A stretch of 41,054 nucleotides of DNA, taken from assembly GCA_028277905.1 (NCBI GenBank), contig JANQFI010000495.1, forward strand, positions 1 to 41,054, in the 5' to 3' direction. A program made the position numbers and the translations under genes. This document shows positions 1-12,437 of the stretch, in pieces (within the stretch, counting starts at the first letter, position 1; each line of letters opens with the position of its first letter). Source of the DNA: Chromatiaceae bacterium (GTDB lineage: Bacteria > Pseudomonadota > Gammaproteobacteria > Chromatiales > Chromatiaceae). The notes beneath the pieces are model-generated. The model saw nothing but the letters and a program-made list of their open reading frames with translations. It did no database searches and was not told where the DNA came from.

Positions 1-1
1 G

Positions 2-82
2 CAGTGGGTCGAGAACAACATCGGGCTTTCCATGCTCGCGCGACGGCGGCGGGCCTTCAGGCCTGACACGAAAACTGCATGA
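2..82 (+). other. C-terminal tail of an unidentified reading frame cut by the window edge
   Basis: An open frame enters from the left edge and stops with TGA at 80-82, giving 26 residues that begin QWVENNIG and end in an Arg-rich tail. The stretch faintly recalls the WVEN region of integrase-type transposases, but it is too short to assign. The DNA just downstream is a decayed gene, so this may be another relic. Low confidence beyond the open frame itself. Confidence 0.2.
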
Positions 83-182
83 ACGGATTGGGGGTCAGGG
101 GCGGGAAACTGAACAGTCTACCCAGTGGCTGAACGGTGACCCAGGCGGCTAACCGCCGCCGACGTCCCGCCTCTTCGGGTGG

Positions 183-480
183 ATGAACCGCAAGGACGCC
201 GAGGGGCACAAGGTCTTCCAGGGCGGCTTCCTGGGGCTCGGCAACATCGGGGTGCTCGACCGCGGCGCGCGCTGTCTCGCGCGCATGCCGGCCAGCCCCA
301 GGTGCTCCACTGTACCGGCGAGCGTCCGGAAGTGGGTTACTGGCCTGCGGAATCCTGGTCGCGCCTGTGCGGCGGCAACGCCAACAGGCCCGGCCCCATC
401 TGGCTCCCGCTCAATTACCTGCCGATCAGCGCGCTGCGCCGTTTCTCACGATTTCTACGCTGAGAATGTCCACAAAGAGA
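183..480 (+). pseudogene. Remnant of a GH63-like (MGH1-type) glycoside hydrolase, frameshifted
   Basis: Three conserved-looking blocks occur in order but in shifting frames. From 183 the frame reads [20 protein letters not shown], which resembles the conserved NRKDxxGxxxFxGGFLGLDNI block of bacterial GH63-like glucosidases. Around 331-455 a different frame gives YWPAES and then [17 protein letters not shown], matching the GGNxNWRGPIWFPxN block. After about 450 the first frame resumes with HDFYAENV, like the HxFYGDxF segment. The intervening catalytic-domain sequence is missing. Frame changes plus deletion mean no intact enzyme can be made. Family recognition is from memory of conserved blocks, not a search. 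Confidence 0.55.
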
Positions 481-585
481 TCCGCGGTACCTGCGTCCGT
501 CGCGCCGAGCACGGGGCGCGCACGGCGACCCGAGCATGCTCGCGCGCGGCTGTCGCGGCCGCGATGGTCGGCAGGGCCAGGACGG

Positions 586-2253
586 CTACCCGGCCCCCCG
601 CAGCATCTCCGCCGCGTGGGCGCGGGAGGTGGCGGTGATCTCGGTGCCGCCTAGCATGCGGGCGATCTCGTCGACGCGGGCCGTATCGGTCAGCGGCAAG
701 ATCTCGGTATAGGTCTGGCCGTCGATGGCCCGCTTCTGCACCTTGAGCTGCTGGTGGCCTTGTGCTGCGACCTGCGGCAGGTGGGTCACACAGAGCACTT
801 GGCGGGCGTCGCCGAGCCGGCGCAGCAGGCGGCCGACGATCTCGGCCACGCGGCCGCCGATGCCCACGTCTACCTCGTCGAACACCAGGGTGGGAATGCG
901 GCCCAGTGCCGCCGTCGCCACCTGGATGGCGAGGCTGATACGCGAGAGCTCGCCGCCGGAGGCGACCTTGGCGAGCGGTTGCAGCGGCTGGCCCGGGTTG
1001 GCGCTCACCTGGTAGGCGATGGTGTCGAGTCCATGGGCGCCGACGTCGGCATCGGCACAGGTCTCTGTGGCCAAGGCGAAGCGACCGCCAACCATGCCCA
1101 GCTCCTGCATGGCGGCGGTGACGGTGTCACCGAGCCGCTCCGCCGCCGAGCGCCGGGCCTTACTGAGCACTCTGGCCGCGTTGAGCAACTCACCCAAGGC
1201 CGCATCCCGGTCGGCCTCCAGGGTGCCGAGCCTCTGGTCGTCCCGCTCCAGCGCCGCCAGCTCTGCCTGGCGCTCGGCCAGGTCTTCCAGGATCCGCTCG
1301 GGCTGGATGCGGTACTTGCGCGCCAGGTCGTGGATGCGCCCGAGGCGATCTTCCACCTCGGCGAGCCGGCCAGGGTCCATGTCCAGGTCCTCCAGGTACT
1401 GGCGCAGGTTGACGGCCGCCTCTTCCACCTGCACCCTGGCGCCGTCGATGAGCTCGCGGGTCTCGGCCAGCCGCGGGTCGATGTCCGCGAGGCCCATAAG
1501 CTCGGCGCCGGCGTGGCCCAGCTGGTCGCGCAGGGCGCCGTCGCCCTCGTACAGCAGCTCCACCAGCGCCGTGCTAGCACCCTGCAGCTTGCCGAGGTTG
1601 GCGAGCCGGCGCTGCTCCCTGTCCAGGGCGTCCAGCTCGCCGTCGGCGAGGTTGAGCTCGGTCAGCTCCTGTACCTGGAAGCGCAGCAGGTCTATGCGCT
1701 CGGCGCGCTGCGCGCGTGCGGCGGTGAGCTCGCGCAGTCGCGTGTCCAGCGCCCGCCAGCGCCGGTGCTGCTCGGCGACCTTGGCCGCGTGTCGCTGCTG
1801 GCCGCCGTAGGCATCCAGCAAGGCCCGCTGCGCCGCCGGACGCAGCAGCGACTGGTGCGCGTGCTGGCCGTGGATGTCCACCAGCAGGTCGCCCAGTGCC
1901 CGGAGCTGCGCGCCGCTGGCGGAGCGGCCGTTGATGAAGGCCCGCGTGCGGCCCTCGCGCACGAGTACACGCCGTATAACGCACTCATCGCCTTCGTCCA
2001 GGGCCTGCTCGGCGAGCCAGTCCCGCGCCTCCGGGCAGCGGCCGATATCGAAACCGGCGGTCACCTCGGCGCGCTCGCAGCCGCTGCGGATCATGCCCAG
2101 GTCGGCCTTGTCGCCCAAGGCCAGCCCGAGCGCGTCGATGAGGATGGACTTGCCGGCGCCGGTCTCGCCGGTCAGGGCCGTCATGCCCGCCGAGAGCGCG
2201 AGCTCGAGTCGGCTGACGATGACGAGATCCCGAATGGCGATGTCCGTCAGCAT
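586..2253 (-). CDS. recN: DNA repair protein RecN
   Basis: SMC-like ATPase of recombinational double-strand-break repair, cytosolic and nucleoid-associated. The chosen ATG at 2253 gives 555 residues beginning [18 protein letters not shown], the usual RecN start and length; a longer upstream frame is noise. Visible motifs are Walker A GETGAGKS (about residues 29-36), a long central coiled coil rich in Glu, Arg and Leu, the ABC signature [13 protein letters not shown] and a Walker B region [12 protein letters not shown] near the C terminus. nadK lies 31 bp upstream on the same strand, an order common in gammaproteobacteria. In E. coli recN is LexA-controlled; I did not find a convincing LexA box here. 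Very secure. Confidence 0.96.
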   Translation of the reverse strand: MLTDIAIRDLVIVSRLELALSAGMTALTGETGAGKSILIDALGLALGDKADLGMIRSGCERAEVTAGFDIGRCPEARDWLAEQALDEGDECVIRRVLVREGRTRAFINGRSASGAQLRALGDLLVDIHGQHAHQSLLRPAAQRALLDAYGGQQRHAAKVAEQHRRWRALDTRLRELTAARAQRAERIDLLRFQVQELTELNLADGELDALDREQRRLANLGKLQGASTALVELLYEGDGALRDQLGHAGAELMGLADIDPRLAETRELIDGARVQVEEAAVNLRQYLEDLDMDPGRLAEVEDRLGRIHDLARKYRIQPERILEDLAERQAELAALERDDQRLGTLEADRDAALGELLNAARVLSKARRSAAERLGDTVTAAMQELGMVGGRFALATETCADADVGAHGLDTIAYQVSANPGQPLQPLAKVASGGELSRISLAIQVATAALGRIPTLVFDEVDVGIGGRVAEIVGRLLRRLGDARQVLCVTHLPQVAAQGHQQLKVQKRAIDGQTYTEILPLTDTARVDEIARMLGGTEITATSRAHAAEMLRGAG

Positions 2254-2284
2254 GATGGCGTGAGCATGATGACTGGCGACGGCT

Positions 2285-3202
2285 TCAGCAGCTCCGGCCG
2301 GGGCGCTCGTGGCCGTGTCCGCCCCAGCCGAGCTTGGCACGCAGGATGCTGTAATGGTCATAGCCGCGCGGATGCAGCAGCTTGACCCGATGCTGGCTGC
2401 GGCGGATGTGGATGGCACGGCCTTCCGCCAGCGGCAGGTTGGTCTGGCCGTCACAGGTGAGGCGCACAAGCTCGTGCTCGTAGTCGCGGATGCGCAGCTC
2501 GATCTGGCTGTCGCCGCCCACCACCAGGGGGCGATTGCTCAGCGTGTGCGGGCAGATGGGTACGATCAAGAGCGCATCCAGCCCCGGGTGCACCAGCGGC
2601 CCGCCGCCGGACAGGGCGTAGGCGGTGGAGCCCGTCGGTGTGGAAACGATGACGCCGTCCGAGCGCTGGGCGTTCACGAACTGCCCGTCGATATAGGTCT
2701 CGAGCTCGATCATCCTCACGCTGTTCCACTTGTGCACGACCACGTCGTTGACGGCGCGGCCTGCCAGCCCGTCGGTGCTGACGTCCAGCATGGCGCGGGC
2801 TTCGGCGTCGTACTCGCCGGCCAGGATTTGGTCCAGGCGCTCCTCCAAGTGATCCGGGGAGATGTCCACCAGGAAGCCGAGCCTTCCCAGATTGATCCCG
2901 AGCAGCGGCACGTCCGCCGGCGCCAGCTCGCGGGCGGTGTAGAGGAGGGTGCCGTCGCCGCCGACGACAATGATGAGGTCGCAGGCGGCGCCGAGTGCGG
3001 CAAGGTCGAGGGTTGCCGCCGCCACCTCGTCCGCGGTGGTCGCCGCACCGGGCGCGGGGACCATGGCGGTCCCCGCCTGTGGGTCGAAGCGCAGCTCGAC
3101 GTCGCACCGGCGCAGGTGGGCGGCCAGCCGGACGATGGTATCGGCCAAGTGTGGGTCCTGGTGCTGCTTGCTGACGATGCCGGCGACTCGGAACTCAGTC
3201 AT
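2285..3202 (-). CDS. nadK: NAD kinase
   Basis: Phosphorylates NAD to NADP using ATP, or polyphosphate in some homologues, in the cytosol. The 305-residue product carries the diagnostic GGDGT loop (residues 81-85) in the context IIVVGGDGTLLYTARELA, followed by GINLGRLGFLVD, then the NDVVVHK and SDGVIVSTPTGSTAYALSGGGP substrate-binding blocks and the PICPHTLSNRPLVV block. The length is normal for bacterial NAD kinases. It starts at the ATG at 3202 and shares its upstream region with hrcA, which runs the other way. recN follows 31 bp downstream and is probably cotranscribed. Confidence 0.96.
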   Translation of the reverse strand: MTEFRVAGIVSKQHQDPHLADTIVRLAAHLRRCDVELRFDPQAGTAMVPAPGAATTADEVAAATLDLAALGAACDLIIVVGGDGTLLYTARELAPADVPLLGINLGRLGFLVDISPDHLEERLDQILAGEYDAEARAMLDVSTDGLAGRAVNDVVVHKWNSVRMIELETYIDGQFVNAQRSDGVIVSTPTGSTAYALSGGGPLVHPGLDALLIVPICPHTLSNRPLVVGGDSQIELRIRDYEHELVRLTCDGQTNLPLAEGRAIHIRRSQHRVKLLHPRGYDHYSILRAKLGWGGHGHERPGRSC

Positions 3203-3380
3203 ATGCGCTGTCGCGTTGCCGCCGCTCGAGGCTCAAGCCCGCGGCGCCATGCTGCGCGACGGTAGCATGCGCCCGCTGTCGCGCCAACAAGGTGTCTGTG
3301 GGTGTGCGCTTGTGCGGCCCGGCGGCCGGCGACAAGAGCCCGTTGTTGCTCCGCCAGGGTCAATCAATGGACGCCAGAGG

Positions 3381-3409
3381 TTGACAGCCGCGGTGCCTCG
3401 TCCTAGATT
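3381..3409 (+). promoter_or_regulatory. Sigma70-like promoter of hrcA operon
   Basis: A perfect -35 hexamer TTGACA (3381-3386) is followed after 17 bp by TAGATT (3404-3409, four of six matches to TATAAT). The CIRCE operator begins 8 bp further on, so it would cover the transcription start, as in other HrcA-controlled promoters. Position and spacing support the call; it is not experimentally defined. Confidence 0.7.
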
Positions 3410-3417
3410 GAGCGGGC

Positions 3418-3444
3418 TTAGCACTCGGCGTCTGGGAGTGCTAA
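3418..3444 (+). promoter_or_regulatory. CIRCE operator (HrcA binding site)
   Basis: TTAGCACTC-N9-GAGTGCTAA with both 9-bp arms perfect matches to the CIRCE consensus. It lies between the sigma70-like promoter and hrcA, so HrcA very likely autoregulates this operon. I saw no second CIRCE upstream of dnaK in this window. Confidence 0.95.
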
Positions 3445-3526
3445 TGTCGCGCCGGCGCAGGCGAATCAGGCCTTCTGGCCGCAATCTCGCTAGCGCGCGC
3501 CACAACCCCTTGACCTTCGCGGTTCC

Positions 3527-4612
3527 ATGGCCAACAGCAGTCATACGCGCACCGGCGATTACCAGTTCGCGCTGCCCGGCGGCGGGCAGGTCAGCGAGCG
3601 CGCGTTGCATTTTCTGAAGGCCCTCATCGAGCGCTACATCCGTGACGGCCAGCCCGTGGGCTCGCGCACCCTGGCCCGCGATGCCGGGCTGGACCTGAGC
3701 CCGGCGACGGTGCGGAACGTCATGTCGGACCTCGAGGAGCTGGGCCTGGTGGCCTCGCCGCACACCTCCGCCGGGCGGGTGCCGACGGCGTCCGGCTACC
3801 GGCTGTTCGTGGACAGCCTGCTCACCGTCTCGCCCATGGACGAGATGTTGATGGATCACATGCGCTCGGGGCTCGCGCAAGGGGCCGAGTCCAAGGTGCT
3901 CGTCGAGTCGGCCTCGCGCCTGCTCTCGGGCGTGACGCGCCTGGCCGGCGTGGTCATGGTGCCGCGGCATGAGCGTGAGGTATTCCACCAGATCGAGTTT
4001 CTGAAGCTCTCCGACGCCCGCGTGCTGGCGATCCTCGTCACCGCCGACGGCGAGGTGCACAACCGCATCGTCCACACCGAGCAGGAGTGCTCCGCCGCGC
4101 ATCTCCAGCAGGCGTCCAATTACCTGACCGAGATGTTCTCGGGGCTCGATATGCGCGAGGTGCGCCGGCGACTGCTGGACGACCTCAAACAGACCCACCG
4201 GCGCATGGACGAGATCATGATGCGCGCCATGGAGATGGCGCAACGGGTGGTGGAGGGCGCCGAGCACGAGGATGACTTCCTGATCGCAGGCCAGACCAAC
4301 CTGATGGAGTTCGAGGAGCTGGCGAGCATGGAGCGCTTGAAGTCGCTCTTCCAGGCCTTCACCGAGAAGCGGCAGATCCTGGATCTGCTGGACCGCTGCA
4401 TCGAGGCGGAGGGGGTGCAGATCTTCATCGGCCAGGAATCGGGCTTCGAGCTACTCGACGATTGTAGCCTGGTGACCACCACATACCGCGTCGAGGACCA
4501 GATTCTGGGCGTGCTCGGTGTCATCGGGCCGACGCGGATGGACTACCAGCGGGTGATCCCGGTGGTGGATGTCACCGCAAAGCTGCTGGCGGCGGCGCTG
4601 CGCCAATATTAG
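3527..4612 (+). CDS. hrcA: Heat-inducible transcriptional repressor HrcA
   Basis: Repressor of class I heat-shock genes that binds CIRCE and is typically stabilised by GroEL. The 361-residue protein has an N-terminal winged helix with ERYIRDGQPVGSRTLAR and LSPATVRNVMSDLEELGL (about residues 30-80), then SPHTSAGRVPTASGYRLFVD, a hallmark block of the family. The C-terminal part includes VFIGQESG-type sequence (here IFIGQESGFELLDDCSLV) and ends with the GPTRMDYxRVIP block. About 20 extra residues precede the usual start; an alternative in-frame start was not obvious. A perfect CIRCE lies 82 bp upstream. grpE follows 192 bp downstream. Confidence 0.96.
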   Translation: MANSSHTRTGDYQFALPGGGQVSERALHFLKALIERYIRDGQPVGSRTLARDAGLDLSPATVRNVMSDLEELGLVASPHTSAGRVPTASGYRLFVDSLLTVSPMDEMLMDHMRSGLAQGAESKVLVESASRLLSGVTRLAGVVMVPRHEREVFHQIEFLKLSDARVLAILVTADGEVHNRIVHTEQECSAAHLQQASNYLTEMFSGLDMREVRRRLLDDLKQTHRRMDEIMMRAMEMAQRVVEGAEHEDDFLIAGQTNLMEFEELASMERLKSLFQAFTEKRQILDLLDRCIEAEGVQIFIGQESGFELLDDCSLVTTTYRVEDQILGVLGVIGPTRMDYQRVIPVVDVTAKLLAAALRQY

Positions 4613-4804
4613 ACGCAGCATCGGATATCAGATCCAGCATCAGACAGATTGCTGCCGTGGGCGCGCTCGCGAGCGGACGCGCCCGCAGAATCGACGCCGG
4701 GCAGTGGTACGCGCTGACCGGCCTGAGCACGACACCAACCATTTCCCTGGAGAGGCAGGCCTACCGAGGCAATGCCCCTGAGGCAGTTCCCTGGAGACGC
4801 AACC

Positions 4805-5551
4805 ATGAATCAGGAGCCAGATCGCCGACAAGACAACGACTTCGACGACGCCGCGGCTGGACCGCATGGCGGCGCCGGGGACCCGCCGGGTGTGCAGGCA
4901 CCTAATGCGGCGGCAACCACGGCGACATCTGCGGCGACGACCGAGGCGCCAACTGAAGCGACGACGGCGCCGGCGGACACCGCTGCGGCCGACACCGGTA
5001 CGGCCGACACCGGTGCGGCCGACGTCGGGGACGCGCAGGATGAGACGGCCCCAAGCCTGGAGCCAGACCTGGAGCCGGACCCGACACAGCTCACGATGCT
5101 GCTCGAGGACGCCCGCGCCAAGGCGGACAAGGCCCACGACCAGCTTCTGCGCACCCGCGCGGAGATGGAGAACATGAGCCGCCGCCAGGCCAAGGAGCTC
5201 GAGAACGCGCACAAGTTCGCGCTGGAGGGCTTCGTCAAGGAACTGCTGCAGGTGCGCGACAGCCTGGAGCTCGGCTTTGCTGCGGCGCAGGAGCCGGACG
5301 CGGATGTCGCCAAGCTGCGCGAGGGCACTGAGCTGACACTCAAGCTGCTCGGCGACGTGATGGGCAAATTCGGCGTCGATCGCCTGTACCCGGAAGGCGA
5401 GCCCTTCAACCCGGAGCTCCACCAGGCCATGTCCATGCAGCCGCGGGCGGATGTGCCACCTAACACGGTTACCAACGTCATCCAGAGCGGCTATCTGCTG
5501 AACGGCCGGCTAGTGCGGCCGGCGCTCGTGATGGTCTCGGCCCAGGCCTGA
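4805..5551 (+). CDS. grpE: Nucleotide exchange factor GrpE
   Basis: Exchanges ADP for ATP on DnaK in the DnaK-DnaJ-GrpE chaperone cycle. The ATG at 4805, preceded by GGAG at 4793-4796, gives 248 residues; an in-frame ATG at 4772 lacks support. Residues about 1-100 are an acidic, Ala/Thr-rich low-complexity tail with an ADTG-type repeat (about 57-76), longer than in most GrpE proteins. The conserved dimer helix starts near RAKADKAHDQLLRTRAEMEN, and the beta-domain shows GVDRLYPEGEPFNPELHQAM and VIQSGYLLNGRLVRPALV. Typical GrpE is about 190-210 residues, and the difference is this tail. Confidence 0.95.
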   Translation: MNQEPDRRQDNDFDDAAAGPHGGAGDPPGVQAPNAAATTATSAATTEAPTEATTAPADTAAADTGTADTGAADVGDAQDETAPSLEPDLEPDPTQLTMLLEDARAKADKAHDQLLRTRAEMENMSRRQAKELENAHKFALEGFVKELLQVRDSLELGFAAAQEPDADVAKLREGTELTLKLLGDVMGKFGVDRLYPEGEPFNPELHQAMSMQPRADVPPNTVTNVIQSGYLLNGRLVRPALVMVSAQA

Positions 5552-5569
5552 GCAGGCTCAGGCCTGGGC
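5540..5569 (+). terminator. Strong hairpin overlapping the grpE stop codon
   Basis: GCCCAGGCCTGAG (5540-5552) pairs perfectly with CTCAGGCCTGGGC (5557-5569) around a 4-nt loop. The grpE TGA (5549-5551) lies inside the left arm. There is no T-run afterwards, so it is either an intrinsic terminator of weak type or an mRNA stability/processing hairpin between grpE and dnaK. Confidence 0.5.
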
Positions 5570-5691
5570 ACGGCGGAGGAGGGCCAAGCGACCTTTGCGT
5601 GCTGCCGCCGCACCTTTTGGCCCGATGCGCTCGTGGCGCTCAACGCGGTATACGACGATGCCCGGCGGTGCAGCGGGGGATACGCAGTAGG

Positions 5692-5720
5692 CTTGAGAAT
5701 TTCAAGGTTTTGCCCAACCT
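5692..5720 (+). promoter_or_regulatory. Possible sigma32-type promoter of dnaK
   Basis: CTTGAGA (5692-5698), 14 bp, then CCCAACCT (5713-5720) resembles the heat-shock consensus CTTGAAA-N11-16-CCCCATNT at modest identity. It lies about 94 bp before the dnaK start and after a strong hairpin that would separate dnaK from hrcA-grpE. Start-site mapping would be needed to confirm it. Confidence 0.4.
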
Positions 5721-5813
5721 CCCCGGCAATTTCTGTCGCCCCTTAGGACTTCCCCCTTGGAGTTCCGGGGCACCACACGCAGATTGACACTGAATCAGAT
5801 CCGGAGAAACACC

Positions 5814-7763
<1,950 letters not shown>

Positions 7764-7794
7764 GGGCCGACAGTCGTCGTTGACTGCGGGACAG

Positions 7795-7826
7795 GCGTGT
7801 GGATTCCGATCCACGCGCCATGCTTT
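7795..7826 (+). terminator. Rho-independent-like terminator after dnaK
   Basis: GCGTGTGGAT (7795-7804) pairs with ATCCACGCGC (7809-7818) across a TCCG loop with one mismatched position, followed by TTTT at 7823-7826. It lies about 30 bp after the dnaK stop, so read-through to dnaJ may be limited. Confidence 0.45.
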
Positions 7827-8019
7827 TCGGCTGTGCCGGCGGCCCGCGGCGATGGTTAGATAGCCCGAATATCCGGAGGCCCCTGGGCGCTCGCAGGTCC
7901 CTGATCATCCCTAGATGGTCATCTTGTCGATGGTCATCTCCAGCATGGATTGGTGTGGCGCCGCGACCACCAGTCTAGACGCGCTAACCCTCAGAATACG
8001 CAGTTTCCGAAGCCCACCG

Positions 8020-9150
8020 ATGCCGCGCGATTATTACGAAGTCCTGGGTTTGAGCCGCAACGCCAGCGAGCAAGACATCAAGAAGGCGTTCCGCCGCTTG
8101 GCGATGAAGCACCATCCCGACCGCAACCCGGACGACGCCGAGGCGCTGGCCAAGTTCAAGGAAGCCAAAGAGGCCCACGACGTGCTGAGCGATCCGCGCA
8201 AGCGCTCGGCCTACGACCAATTCGGCCATGCGGGCGTGAGTGGCCAGGGCGGCTTCGGCGGTGGTCCCGAGGGCTTCGGTGCCGGTGCCTTCTCGGATAT
8301 CTTCGGCGACGTCTTCGGGGACATTTTCGGCGCCCGCGCCGGCGGCCGGCGCACCCACCGCGGCACCGACCTGCGCTACGAGCTGTCGCTGACCCTGGAG
8401 GAGGCCGTCGCCGGCAAGGACGTCAACATCAAGATCCCCACCACCGTCGAGTGCCACCACTGCGGCGGCAGCGGCGCCAAGCCCGGTACCAAGCCCAAGG
8501 AGTGCTCCACCTGCCACGGCCAGGGTCAGGTGCGCATGCAGCAGGGCTTCTTCTCCATCCAACAGACCTGCCCCGCGTGCCGCGGCGTCGGCAGCGTCAT
8601 CGAGGAGCCCTGCAGGCACTGCCGGGGCAACGGCCGGCTGCGCGAAGAGAAGACCCTCAACGTCAAGGTGCCGGCCGGGGTCGACACCGGTGACCGCATC
8701 CGGCTTGCCGGCGAGGGCGAGCCCGGCGAGCAGGGCGGTTCACCCGGGGACCTCTACGTGCAGGTGATGGTGCAGGACCACCCCATCTTCACGCGCGAGG
8801 AAAGCCACCTCTTCTGCGAGGTGCCCATCGGCTTCGCCACCGCCGCCTTGGGCGGCGAGCTGGCGGTGCCTACCCTCACCGGCAAGGTCGTGCTCAAGGT
8901 CCCGCCGGGTACTCAGACGGGCAAGCTGTTTCGCATGCGCGGCAAGGGCGTGAAGCCGGTGCGCGGCGGCCCTGTCGGCGACCTCCTCTGCCGCGTCAGT
9001 GTCGAGACCCCGGTCAACCTCACCGAGCGCCAAAAGGAGCTGCTGCGCGAGCTCGACGAGAGCCTCAGGTCCGGCGGCAAGCACCACAGCCCCAACGCCA
9101 CCGGCTGGCTCGACGGCGTCAAGAGCTTCTTCGAGAAGATGGGCCTCTGA
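8020..9150 (+). CDS. dnaJ: Chaperone DnaJ (Hsp40)
   Basis: Co-chaperone that delivers substrates to DnaK and stimulates its ATPase. The ATG at 8020 gives 376 residues starting [20 protein letters not shown]; the frame is open further upstream but the J-domain fixes the start. The J-domain carries the HPD motif in [11 protein letters not shown]. Next come a Gly/Phe-rich stretch (about 75-115) and four CxxCxGxG zinc repeats: [24 protein letters not shown] and CRHCRGNG. The C-terminal substrate domains end with SFFEKMGL. Type I DnaJ of standard length, 256 bp after dnaK. Confidence 0.98.
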   Translation: MPRDYYEVLGLSRNASEQDIKKAFRRLAMKHHPDRNPDDAEALAKFKEAKEAHDVLSDPRKRSAYDQFGHAGVSGQGGFGGGPEGFGAGAFSDIFGDVFGDIFGARAGGRRTHRGTDLRYELSLTLEEAVAGKDVNIKIPTTVECHHCGGSGAKPGTKPKECSTCHGQGQVRMQQGFFSIQQTCPACRGVGSVIEEPCRHCRGNGRLREEKTLNVKVPAGVDTGDRIRLAGEGEPGEQGGSPGDLYVQVMVQDHPIFTREESHLFCEVPIGFATAALGGELAVPTLTGKVVLKVPPGTQTGKLFRMRGKGVKPVRGGPVGDLLCRVSVETPVNLTERQKELLRELDESLRSGGKHHSPNATGWLDGVKSFFEKMGL

Positions 9151-9389
9151 CTCGGTCAGGATGACCCCTTCCCTTGGCTTGACCAGGCGCAGCGGCTCCC
9201 GGACCAGGGCGGCAGGGTCGAGCCCATGCTCCAGCAGCCAGATGGTCATGCCGATGCCGAAGCCGTTTTGCGAAATGGCAGGGCGCGGGCGCCGGCCTCG
9301 ACCAGCAGCATGTTCTCGCGCCCTGCTTTGTCGCCGGCACGACGGCGTCCGCGTTCGAGCTCGTCCCCGGCATCATCGGCGCGAGCGTG

Positions 9390-10325
9390 CTAGCGCCGCA
9401 GCCACACCACCGCCAACCCGGCCAGCACGATGCAGGCGCCGCCGGCAAGCTCCGCGAGGCTCAGCGCCTCGCCCGCCAGCAGTGCTGCAGAGACGCCGCC
9501 GACGATGAGCTCGAGCAACAGCAGCACCGAAGAACGCTGCAGCGGCAGGCGGCTGATGCCGAGCTGGGTCGCCGAGATCATCGCGCTGAGCCAGGCCACG
9601 CCGATGCCGATCGCGGCCGGTGCCGCCCACCAGGGCGCGGCAAGGGGCGTGCCGAGCACCAAGGCCGCGGCACCCGCCAGAGGCGGCACCAAGGCGCAGG
9701 TGGCCAGGTTTCTGAGTGCACCCGGCAGGCCGCGCCCGGCGCGCAACTGGACATTGGTGAGCGCGAAGGCGAGGCCCGCCACGAGGCCCAGCAGGTCCGC
9801 CGGACTGAATGCCGGAACCAGGCCCTCGACCGCTTCGGGTGCGTCCGACAGCAGCATGAGCCCTGCGCCGGCCAGCGCGAGCACAAGGGCCGGCACCGTC
9901 ACAGGCAAGATAAGCTCCGCCAGCAGCACCCGTCCCAAGAGCACCGCCCAAACCGGCGACAGGTAGAACAGGATCAGCACCCGCGCCACCTCGCCCTCGA
10001 TCATGCCGAGGCCGAAGGTGATACCGGACACTGCCGCCGACAGGCCGATGCCGAGCAGCCGCCAGGGTGCCGCCGGGAGCAGATGCCAATGCCTGCGCGC
10101 CAGCACCGAGAGGGTTCCGGTGGCGCCGATATAGAGAAAGGTCAGCGTCCAGAGGCCGCCGACTCCTGCCTGCTCCAGCCAACGCAGCGGCAGCCAGAAC
10201 AGACCCCACAGCGTGGAGCCCGCGAGCATGACGGGGACGACGAATCGCTGGCCGGCAGCTTCGCAAGGGGCGTGCCTGGTGCCTCGGTTGTCTGGCGATG
10301 CAGGGGTCGTGTCCGGCGAAGGCAT
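9390..10325 (-). CDS. DMT/EamA-family membrane transporter
   Basis: Inner-membrane permease of the drug/metabolite transporter superfamily, 311 residues. After a hydrophilic start of about 25 residues there are about ten predicted membrane helices in two similar halves. The first half includes STLWGLFWLPLRWLEQAGV and LILFYLSPVWAVLLGRVLLA, the latter typical of the EamA repeat (LxxxxPxxxALLGxxxLxE). The second includes LVAGLAFALTNVQLRA and SSVLLLLELIVGGVSAALLAG. The substrate cannot be read from sequence. It converges with dnaJ across a 239-bp gap in which I recognise no gene. Confidence 0.85.
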   Translation of the reverse strand: MPSPDTTPASPDNRGTRHAPCEAAGQRFVVPVMLAGSTLWGLFWLPLRWLEQAGVGGLWTLTFLYIGATGTLSVLARRHWHLLPAAPWRLLGIGLSAAVSGITFGLGMIEGEVARVLILFYLSPVWAVLLGRVLLAELILPVTVPALVLALAGAGLMLLSDAPEAVEGLVPAFSPADLLGLVAGLAFALTNVQLRAGRGLPGALRNLATCALVPPLAGAAALVLGTPLAAPWWAAPAAIGIGVAWLSAMISATQLGISRLPLQRSSVLLLLELIVGGVSAALLAGEALSLAELAGGACIVLAGLAVVWLRR

Positions 10326-10538
10326 CTTCTCTGCGCAGCAGGCTCACTGCGCGCAGAGCGCCCAGCGAGGCATGGCGTTGTCCCGTCGATTTGGTCGAAA
10401 ATACAAGGTTTCGCCGGGCCGGGGCGCTGTGGGCGAGTGCTTCCCGGCGGGGCCGGGGAGCTTGCCGGCCTTCATCTGGGCTGAGCCATGGCCCAACCGC
10501 CCCGACCCAGACAGGGTGACCAGGAGGATCTAGCCACC

Positions 10539-10868
10539 ATGAGCATCATCGACAACCTCGAAACTATGCGCGCCCGCGGGCAGGACTCCGCACTGCTGCG
10601 CTACAGCCTTGGCAACGAATATCTGAAGGCGGAGCGCATCGACATTGCGCTGGAGCACCTGACCGAGGCGGTGCGCATGGACCCGGGCTATTCCGCCGCG
10701 TGGAAGCTCTATGGCAAGACACTCGCCGCCGCCGGGCGGCACCAGGATGCTATCAAGGCCTTCGACCACGGCATCGCCACCGCCGAGCTCAAGGGCGATG
10801 TGCAGGCGGCGAAGGAAATGCGTGTGTTCCGCACCCGCTCGCAACGGGCGCTGGAGGCCGAGCTGTGA
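10539..10868 (+). CDS. Small tetratricopeptide-repeat protein
   Basis: A 109-residue soluble protein. The ATG at 10539 has AGGAGG 11 bp upstream (10530-10537 region), which decides it over an in-frame ATG at 10488. Residues about 15-85 contain two or three TPR units, including LRYSLGNEYLKAERIDIALEHLTEAVRMDP and SAAWKLYGKTLAAAGRHQDAIKAFDHGI (quoted in part from the frame), with the Gly/Ala and Pro positions of the TPR consensus. TPRs mediate protein-protein contacts. No partner is evident, and the gene stands alone between two leftward genes. Confidence 0.8.
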   Translation: MSIIDNLETMRARGQDSALLRYSLGNEYLKAERIDIALEHLTEAVRMDPGYSAAWKLYGKTLAAAGRHQDAIKAFDHGIATAELKGDVQAAKEMRVFRTRSQRALEAEL

Positions 10869-10949
10869 CGGCGCTGCGCCCTCGGCGGCAGGTGTTGGGC
10901 AGGCGATTGAGACTCACGAGCTCAGGTTACTCGGTCGTGCTTGCCGAGA

Positions 10950-12299
<1,350 letters not shown>

Positions 12300-12366
12300 T
12301 GCAGCGGGTTCGGAACGTCGAGTCTGGTGATTCGTTGGCGAATGTTACCGCCGCTGTAACCCTTTG

Positions 12367-12395
12367 TTACTTCGTATTTTAGAATATTCTAATAT
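12367..12395 (+). promoter_or_regulatory. AT-rich divergent promoter region with a 14-bp perfect palindrome
   Basis: In a GC-rich setting, 12360-12400 is markedly AT-rich. TTAGAATATTCTAA (12379-12392) is a perfect palindrome, a plausible operator. TTACTT (12367-12372), 17 bp, TAATAT (12390-12395) is a reasonable sigma70-like promoter for the peptide gene and overlaps the palindrome. No sigma54 -24/-12 element was found. Confidence 0.45.
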
Positions 12396-12437
12396 ACTTG
12401 CATCAATGTTGAAGCGCGACTGCGCAGGAGATATGAG

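Noticed and set aside
754-2385. Long open frame antisense to recN and nadK
   Set aside because: Composition is that of an antisense shadow in GC-rich DNA (His/Gln/Gly/Ala-rich), with no family motif; recN on the other strand is certain.
9151-9389. Possible gene remnant between dnaJ and the transporter
   Set aside because: Short frames on the leftward strand contain a plausible-looking stretch ([18 protein letters not shown]), but I could not link it to a family and it runs into dnaJ.
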